NCBI GenBank assembly: GCA_963921195.1
Contig: OY992538.1
Coordinates: 12,300,330-12,364,329 of the forward strand
Length of the DNA stretch: 64,000 nt
Source: Pegoplata infirma
Lineage: Eukaryota > Arthropoda > Insecta > Diptera > Anthomyiidae
Reading direction: 5' to 3'
The notes under the pieces were generated by a model. It did no database searches, had not been told where the DNA came from, and saw only the letters and a list, made by a program, of their open reading frames with translations. Shown here piece by piece: positions 58,043 to 64,000 of this stretch. The position numbers and the translations under genes were made by a program. Positions within the stretch are counted from its first letter, which is position 1. Each line of letters opens with the position of its first letter.

Positions 58043-58530
58043 GAAAATAATAAAAACGAAAATTTTTCAGAGATAAAAAAATAAAATTAACTACTTTAAA
58101 TAACTGTTACTACATCACAGTACTTTTTTGTTAGTTGTTAAAAAAAAACTACTTAAAATAACTAACAGAAATAGTTGTTTGATATTTTTCATACAAAAAC
58201 AACTGACTTTGTGGTTGAAAACAACTAACTACTGTAAAATATACAAACAACTAACATGTAGTAACTTACATAATTTTCTGAGTACATATTCAGAAGAATA
58301 ATGCTCTTCCAGTTTCCGGACACGTGACGGTTTCTCTTTTTGGAAATATTGATAATTACGCCCTCAGTGCTCGTATCAGGAATTGTTTCGTTATTACAGA
58401 AATTTCGAGCTTAAGTTTGGACGCTGGACCCTACAAATCCAATAAGGCCACCACCAGGGACCCCTTAAGTAGGACATATTTAGTATACAAAAAAAGTTGA
58501 ATGCTTTAATGTTCATTCATTTTCCATGAC

Positions 58531-58722
58531 CAGTGGCATCCTAGGGCAAGTACAAATATTTTAAAAATATTTTACAAAATGTAATCCTTTAAAACTTTAA
58601 AGTCCTTTTAAAAGGAAACAGGATTATGAAATGAAAAACTGTAAATACAGTTTTACTCAATTTGATCTCTACTTTCAGACGTAGATGTATCATCCGGTTC
58701 ATATTTAATATTGGCTGTCGGA
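58531..58722 (+). mobile_element. Repeat J, uninterrupted copy
   Basis: About 190 bases matching, in inverse orientation, the two outer parts of 18953-20054. It lacks the 0.9 kb insertion found there and so serves as the empty site. It begins CAGTGGCATCCTAGG and ends ATTGGCTGTCGG. Confidence 0.75.
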
Positions 58723-58734
58723 CTGCGTTACGAA

Positions 58735-59157
58735 TTCCAATTAATTTTTTTCGCGTTTCAATTGATCTTTTACCAATTACAATTGATAAATTTTTTTTTC
58801 GAATTTCAACGAATTTTTTTTTTTTTTGAATTTCAATGAATCTTACGAATTACAATTATTTTTTTGCGATTTCAAATTATATTTTACAAATTAAAATTGA
58901 ACTTTTACGAAATAATCTTTTAGAATTTTAATTGATTTTTTTTCGAATTACAATTGATAATTTTCGGATTTCAATTGGAATCTTCGAATTTCAATTGATC
59001 TTTTCGAAATTTTAATTTCAATAGAATAATATTATTTTCAAAAACAAATTGATCTCTTTCGAACTACTTCTGAAAATTGTGTAGTATCCAAAATTTCAAT
59101 ATTTTGCAATCAACTTCATATGTTGAAACAAAATAACAGTTGCAAAAGAATGCCTCA
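58735..59157 (-). mobile_element. Satellite-bearing element related to 8739-9640
   Basis: Degenerate units of AATTACAATTGATCTTTT / AATTTCAATTG type fill 58735-59060. The right end CAAAAGAATGCCTCATATG is the inverse of the GGCATTC-type terminus at 8739. Confidence 0.55.
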
Positions 59158-59859
59158 TATGTACTATGTTTATCCAAGGTGTAGTAGGAGAAGGAGGTTA
59201 TATAGTGCGGTTAGCGCTGGCTCGTGTTTATATGGTCGTTGTATTGAATATTTGTATACTCTTTTTTTTTTTCTTATAAAGAGTTAATAGCTCAATTGTT
59301 GTGGAAATATGTTTATTTAATTCAATGACAAATTTGACAACGGCGACGACAACGACGACGAAAATCAAATTTTAACGTATAAACAAAACAAAAAGAAAAT
59401 AGAAATTTGAATGGACACCAAACAGTCAGTCCCATCCATAACATCCAGTGCGCACAATCATCAAATGTATGTGAAGAAATGTCGAAAATAATTTTTAGAT
59501 TTCATTAAGGGTTGAGTCAAGTTTAGTTGAGTCAAGTTTTACCACAGACAAACACACAACGCAATCAAATACACAGAGAAACTGAATCGAACCGAACGAA
59601 CGGTAGTAGTACCTACAGTACAGGAGAAGGATAACATCACACAGCACAACAGAGAACTAAAGAAATCAATAATAATAATGTTTTTCTTAAAAATAACTTT
59701 ACATCATTTGTGAAAAAGAAAGTGGAAAAAAGTACTACGACGGACGATAGAGGGTGGTGTGGTACATACAATCAAATTGTTGTATCGTATAGCTTCTTTG
59801 TTGAATATTGTAATTATTTAAATTTATAAGAACAAATATTTAACAAAATTTAGTTTAAA
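59158..59859 (+). promoter_or_regulatory. Probable promoter and 5' UTR of the third gene
   Basis: Free of recognised repeats, with CAACGGCGACGACAACGACG at 59339 and stretches typical of insect 5' UTRs (AAAACAAAAAGAAAATAG). No TATA box or initiator can be fixed. Short ATGs occur but none with long frames. Confidence 0.35.
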
Positions 59860-60745
59860 ATGGACTCCAGCCATCATGTAACAGTGCCACTACGTTATGG
59901 CATTAAAAAAATGAGAAAACGTCGAGATTTAGATGCTTTATTGTCACAAAGTCATAACAAAAATGGTGGCAATGGAAGTGGAGGTGGTGGTGGCGGCGGT
60001 GGAAGTGGCTGTAGTGGCGGAGGAGCCTTAAGACGTTGTAATAATAATAGAGGTGCTGTATATTCCCAAGATAAACTATTAAATAATGCCTCGACAGATG
60101 ACCAAGAGGATTATAATTGGGTTAGTTATTCTCATCTACGATTTATATAAAAATACAAATTTTTAATTTATTTTTTTCTCTTGTTAAGCAGCCTAAAATA
60201 AAACACCCTCCTCATCATTGTGGTCATAATAAACAAATGATATTTCGTTTGTATGGCATTCTCTTGTTTGTGATAACTTTATCAATATTTGTGGGTTTTA
60301 CTTATTGGCTAAATTTCAATTTACAACAACAAATTTATGAATATAGACAAAAAGTTGAACAAGGTTTGTAAAAAAAATTTAAAAATTTCTAACAAAATTA
60401 ATAATTGTTTTTATCCACCTAATTTCAGTTTCCGCCGCTAGTCAAATTTTACCCGATACTTTACAAGCCTGGCATGAAACCTCAAAAAATTTAATGAAAA
60501 ATCAGACATCAATGTCTTTTAAAATTACTGAACTTCAACAGTCCTTGCAAGAGTTGTGGAAAAATTTCAGTGAATATCGTTCGTCACAAGAGGCCCAAAA
60601 GACCTATGAAAAGGAGGAAAAAATTGTGGCAGATTTTGGTGCCAAAATTGAATCTATTGCCACTGATGTTGAAAGTATGAAGGACCATTATAATACGGTT
60701 AAGGTGAAACAAAATAATTTACAACAAGTTTTTGAAAACTTAAAG
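59860..60745 (+). CDS. Type II membrane coiled-coil protein, N-terminal part (EFCAB14-like?)
   Basis: Exons 59860-60120, 60192-60363 and 60429-60745 are in frame and end at a good donor (AAAG|GTAAGT); the rest lies beyond 64000 or was not found. ATG 59860 has an AAAATG context. About 250 residues are visible: a basic N-terminus with IKKMRKRRDLDALL, a Gly/Ser run (about 36-55), a short acidic region, one hydrophobic segment (about 104-127, ILLFVITLSIFVGFTYWL) and then a Gln/Lys/Glu-rich coiled coil (about 128-250). Positive charge before the membrane segment predicts a cytosolic N-terminus. The KKRK-x-LxAL start followed by one membrane segment and a coiled coil recalls EFCAB14 (KIAA0494), whose EF-hands would be downstream. 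That homology is from memory and unproven. The exon 2 acceptor is a NAGNAG (AAGCAG), which may add one Gln. Confidence 0.75.
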
Positions 60746-60996
60746 GTAAGTTTTTTCAGAGACTCTGTAAAATTTGAGATTATACAAATATGGTTCTGCT
60801 TATTAAGACCTCAAGAATATGCTTGTGGTGTTAGTAAGTCTTAAGTAGTAAGGGATCAAATATCTCTGCTCAGAAAATTGTAAAATTTTCGATATACATT
60901 TCGATGTAGGAACTATCCAAAAAGGGCTCGATCAAAGATTTTTGTTATTGTTACAAAATTTTCCTTTGATATTCCAAAAAGATATTAAAAAAGTTA

Positions 60997-61508
60997 CACT
61001 CAAAAAATTATGACGGTAGATTCCACTGCAAAAGACAGTTAAAACTACTACATTTGTTGTTGTTTAGGCGTCCAATACATTTTACGGTAAAATCAACCAA
61101 AAATTGTTGTTGTTTTTAACTATTGATTAACAACTACAAAAAACGGTAAAAACTACTTCAAATTACAGTTGTTTTTACTGTAACTCAAATTATTTGAATT
61201 GTCTTCTAAACGTCAAAAACGGTTAAAATTATTTGGAAATAATTCCTGCTGCATCTGAAACTTCCAACTCGTCAAACACATCCGTTTTTGTAAAAATTTC
61301 GAGAAAATTATAAGTTTTTTTATAGACTAAAAACAACTACATAAAACAACTGTTGCTACAATGTAGTAATTTTTTGTATTTATTTTTTAAAACGACTACA
61401 AAAAACAGTTGTTTGAGATTTTTCATACAAAAACAACTGAAATTGTAGTTGAAAACAACAACTACTACTTACGACGGTCATGTAGTAACTGCAATAATTT
61501 TCTAAGTG
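60997..61508 (-). mobile_element. CACTC-ended element (family E), short copy
   Basis: It begins CACTCAAAAAATTATGACGG and ends GACGGTCATGTAGTAACTGC...TTCTAAGTG, with TA on both sides. The ends correspond, inverted, to those of 17119-18782. It contains GTAGTTGTTTTTACCGT-type words. Confidence 0.82.
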
Positions 61509-61615
61509 TATGGTGGTCGCAATTTTAGGTTACAGCTGGTTCTGACCTGCCGTGAAAATCTTTCTTCATGATTTTCTTTTTCTACTTTTTTATGAAAGTA
61601 TCCTAGTCATATTTG

Positions 61616-61858
61616 CCCAGCAAAATTTTCTGTTCCAAATAATCGGTTCCAAAACGCATCAAACTACCCTGCAACCGGTTCTACTTAACATTCCAGAATC
61701 TATGATTTTTGTTTGAAATTGTTCCGAAAGCAATCGTTTTTTAGAGCAAGTAGTTTTTTTTGAAAAATAATTTTACATAGAAAATGTTGTTGTGATTACC
61801 GTAGAATGTATTCAAGAATCTATTGAACCAGGAATTTGTTCCAAAAAATTTTCCTGGG
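61616..61858 (+). mobile_element. MITE, CCCAG-ended family, copy 3
   Basis: The best-preserved copy: CCCAGCAAAATTTTCTGTTC at the left and TTCCAAAAAATTTTCCTGGG at the right form the terminal inverted repeat. 243 bases. Matches 2595-2837 closely. Confidence 0.82.
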
Positions 61859-62267
61859 GTAGCAAATAAAAGGTCTTTGGAAAACCTATCTAAATGTGTC
61901 AAGAACCTGACCAAACATGCTCAAATATTCGTGATATTAAATAACTCAATATTTAATAACTTTGGTATGTTTTATGCATCGTGTGATAGGCTACCAAAAT
62001 ATAATACCAAATATGCACAAAAAATATTTTACATAGTGTTTTTGCAACTCAAAAATATTTTTGCAATAAAAAAATTTGACAAATGTTGACAAATTTTTCC
62101 GAGTCCGAACATTTTTTAAATCCCGTGCACACAAATGTTTTAGTATTTTTTTTTGTTTTTTGGAGTAAAAAATAATTTAAAATGTTTTTAGGGGGGAAAA
62201 AAATTTAACATTTAAAAACAAAATTTTGAAAATTTCACGGACACATTTTTGGACATTTGTTTTTGCA

Positions 62268-62772
62268 CACTCAGAAAATTATGTAAGTTACTACATGTTA
62301 GTTGTTTGTATATTTTACAGTAGTTAGTAGTTTTCAACTACAATGTCAGTTATTTTTGTATGAAAAATATCAAACAACTATTTTTGTTAGTTATTTTAAG
62401 TCGTTGTTTTGAATAACTACCAAAAAAGTACTGTAATGTAGTAACAGTTATTTAAAGTAGTTAATTTTATTTTTTTTTTATCTCTGAAAAATTTTCAAAG
62501 TTTTTTTCTAAAAAAATATTTTTTTTTTTATTTTTAACAACTTTAAAAAAAAAACTTGGAAAAAATTTGGTCTTCATTTTTTTTCTGAAAAATTTTTTGA
62601 AAAAAAAAAATATATATTGTTTATTTTATTTTTACTACACATTAGTTGTTTTGACTACAAATGTTAGTAATTTTTACTACACAAGTCAGTTTTTTTTTGT
62701 CAGTTAAAATAACTAACATTGTTAGTTGATTTAACTGAAAAAGTAGTTGACCCCAAAACAACTTACAAAGTA
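62268..62772 (+). mobile_element. Family B element, left part
   Basis: CACTCAGAAAATTATGTAAG and the next ~500 bases follow 56600-57100 closely up to CAACTTACAAAGTA. It is then interrupted by a GGGCCATTCC element; the missing ~60-base end is expected beyond the window. Confidence 0.83.
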
Positions 62773-64000
62773 GGGCCATTCCAGAAAATTTAGCTCAAAT
62801 TTTAGTCATTTTTGGAAATGGTGTATCAGATTAATTTGAACCTTGACACATAGATAGCCCTAATAAATATGATATATGTACCATATATCGTTTTTTTACA
62901 TTTGGTGTATTTAACGAATTATGGCGGGTCAAATATTGACTTTTTAAGCAAAAGTAAGAAAAATGCATCACGTTTAAAGAGCTGTAACTTCTTAACCAAT
63001 TACCCGATTTTCACAAATTTAGGCTCATGTGAAAGCTGGGGTTTTTCTTTTAGAAAATATTTTTAAAATAACACAGTTTTTTTTACAGAAATGATGCAAA
63101 AATGCAAAAACATTTTTTCTTTTCGAATATTTAAAAAAACACATCTTCGATTTTTTTTTTAAAAATTCTGGTGAAAAATAACAATGTTTTGTATAACATA
63201 TTCAAAATTCAGAGTGGGATCTCCATGGGATCAAAAACTATTCTGTTTTAAGTACGAGGTTCTCATATTTTTCCCTTAGAAAATTTAAATTTCTAATGTT
63301 TTGAATGTTTTTCAAAATTTTAATAGTATAATTTTCTTTGAAAATTTAAATTTTTATATTGAAGAAACATAAAATTTTAATTTTCTAAGGTAAAATTTAA
63401 GAACTTCGTACTAAAACCAGAATATTTTTTGATCCCATTGGGATCCCACTCTGAATTTTGGATATATTGTACAAAACAGTATTGTTTATCACCAAACTTT
63501 TTTTTAAAAAAATCGAAGATGTGTTTTTTTAAATATTCACAAAAAAAAATGTTTTTGAATTTTTGCAACACTTCTGAAAAAAAACCGTATGCTTTTGAAA
63601 ATATTTCCTAAAAGAAGAAGAATTAAGCTTTCATATGAGCCATTACTTGTGATAATCGGATTACTAGTTAAAAAGTTAGAGCACGTTAAAAGTCATGTAT
63701 TTTTCTGACTTTTCCCAGCAAAAAAAGAACATACTAAAATGTTAATAAAAAGTAGTTCATCTGCTGCTAAAGTAGTTCTAACTTTGCTGAAACTCTAGTG
63801 AATTTAACATGGCGGTGTCGCGCAAAATAAGTAGTTTTTTCAACATTTTTTAAGTACATATAAAGTAGTACTCATACTGTTGTCATAGTTTAAGTTTTTG
63901 TGTGTAAAGTTTAATTACATCTTTAAGATCACTATTTAAGAGCATTTTTGCACTACTTAAAAAGTGTATTTTTAGAATTCATTAGGAAGTAGATTTAGTA
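62773..64000. mobile_element. GGGCCATTCC-ended palindromic element, incomplete
   Basis: It starts GGGCCATTCCAGAAAATTTA at the break in the family B element. Long inverted arms centre near 63330 (GAGTGGGATCTCCATGGGAT left; ATCCCATTGGGATCCCACTC right). It is interrupted at 63714 by another insertion. The right end is not in the window. Confidence 0.72.
63714..64000 (+). mobile_element. CCCAGCAAAAAAAG-ended insertion, left part
   Basis: CCCAGCAAAAAAAGAACATA breaks the palindrome of the previous element exactly. It shares the first ten bases with the CCCAG MITEs but has a different interior with repeated AAGTAGTTC words. It runs off the window. Confidence 0.55.

Larger units (their letters stand above)
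56206..58284 (-). mobile_element. CACTCAAAAAATTATG-ended element (family B), outer copy, split
   Basis: The left part 56206-56502 and right part 58043-58284 together make one family B element in reverse orientation. Between them lies the 1540-base element at 56503-58042. Arms are made of TTAGTTATTTTAACTGACA words. It is the same family as 56600-57162 and 62268-62772. Confidence 0.83.
60746..64000 (+). other. Intron 3 of the third gene (continues past the window)
   Basis: More than 3.2 kb with no exon-like frame following the coiled-coil exon. It is filled by a family E element, a CCCAG MITE and a family B element with two nested insertions. Confidence 0.6.

Overview
This 64 kb window looks like nuclear DNA from a higher fly, most likely a calyptrate such as a blowfly or house fly. 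It is very AT-rich, the genes have short GT-AG introns, and insect orthologues can be recognised. The dominant interspersed repeat matches the dipteran DINE-1/mini-me/HINE type: (TA)n, then GTCY-rich tracts, then a 3' hairpin of the ATTCGGC-GCCGAAT type. The species assignment is inference. About nine tenths of the window is transposon-derived or simple repeat.

Three host genes are supported, all on the + strand. (1) PPP1R15 (GADD34/CReP-like eIF2alpha phosphatase subunit), 30169-33131, two exons; an unusual coding-like upstream ORF (29759-30172) ends in an ATGA overlap with the main start. (2) APC2/morula, the cullin subunit of the anaphase-promoting complex, 34822-44467, eight exons, 785 residues; a 6.2 kb intron 6 is packed with transposons. 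(3) The first three exons of a type II membrane coiled-coil protein (59860-60745), possibly EFCAB14-like; the rest lies beyond the window. The left edge carries the 3' end of a Ty3/Gypsy-type retrotransposon (integrase C-terminus, polypurine tract, LTR start).

Layout: 1-2590 retrotransposon 3' end; 2595-8738 AT-rich and decayed sequence; 8739-29000 a dense field of non-autonomous DNA transposons, many nested and several with readable target-site duplications (hAT 8 bp; PIF/Harbinger-like TTA or TAA; a CACTCA-ended group with 2 bp; a GGGNCATTC-ended group with 4-5 bp); 29001-44540 PPP1R15 and APC2; 44800-46780 MITEs and HINE fragments; 46903-51290 an almost pure 4.4 kb (TCAT)n array; 51300-59160 nested HINEs, foldbacks and a four-level insertion stack; 59860-64000 the third gene and transposons in its intron.

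The most interesting points are the repeated independent insertion of unrelated elements into the same (TA)n site of HINE copies, the stack HINE > CACTC element > GGGTCATTC element > CACTC element, hAT elements that keep one terminus but carry different iterated words inside, the (TCAT)n array with only substitution variants in close pairs, and the PPP1R15 upstream ORF. No CRISPR, tRNA, rRNA or bacterial-type system was seen. All copy comparisons were made by eye, so identities are approximate.
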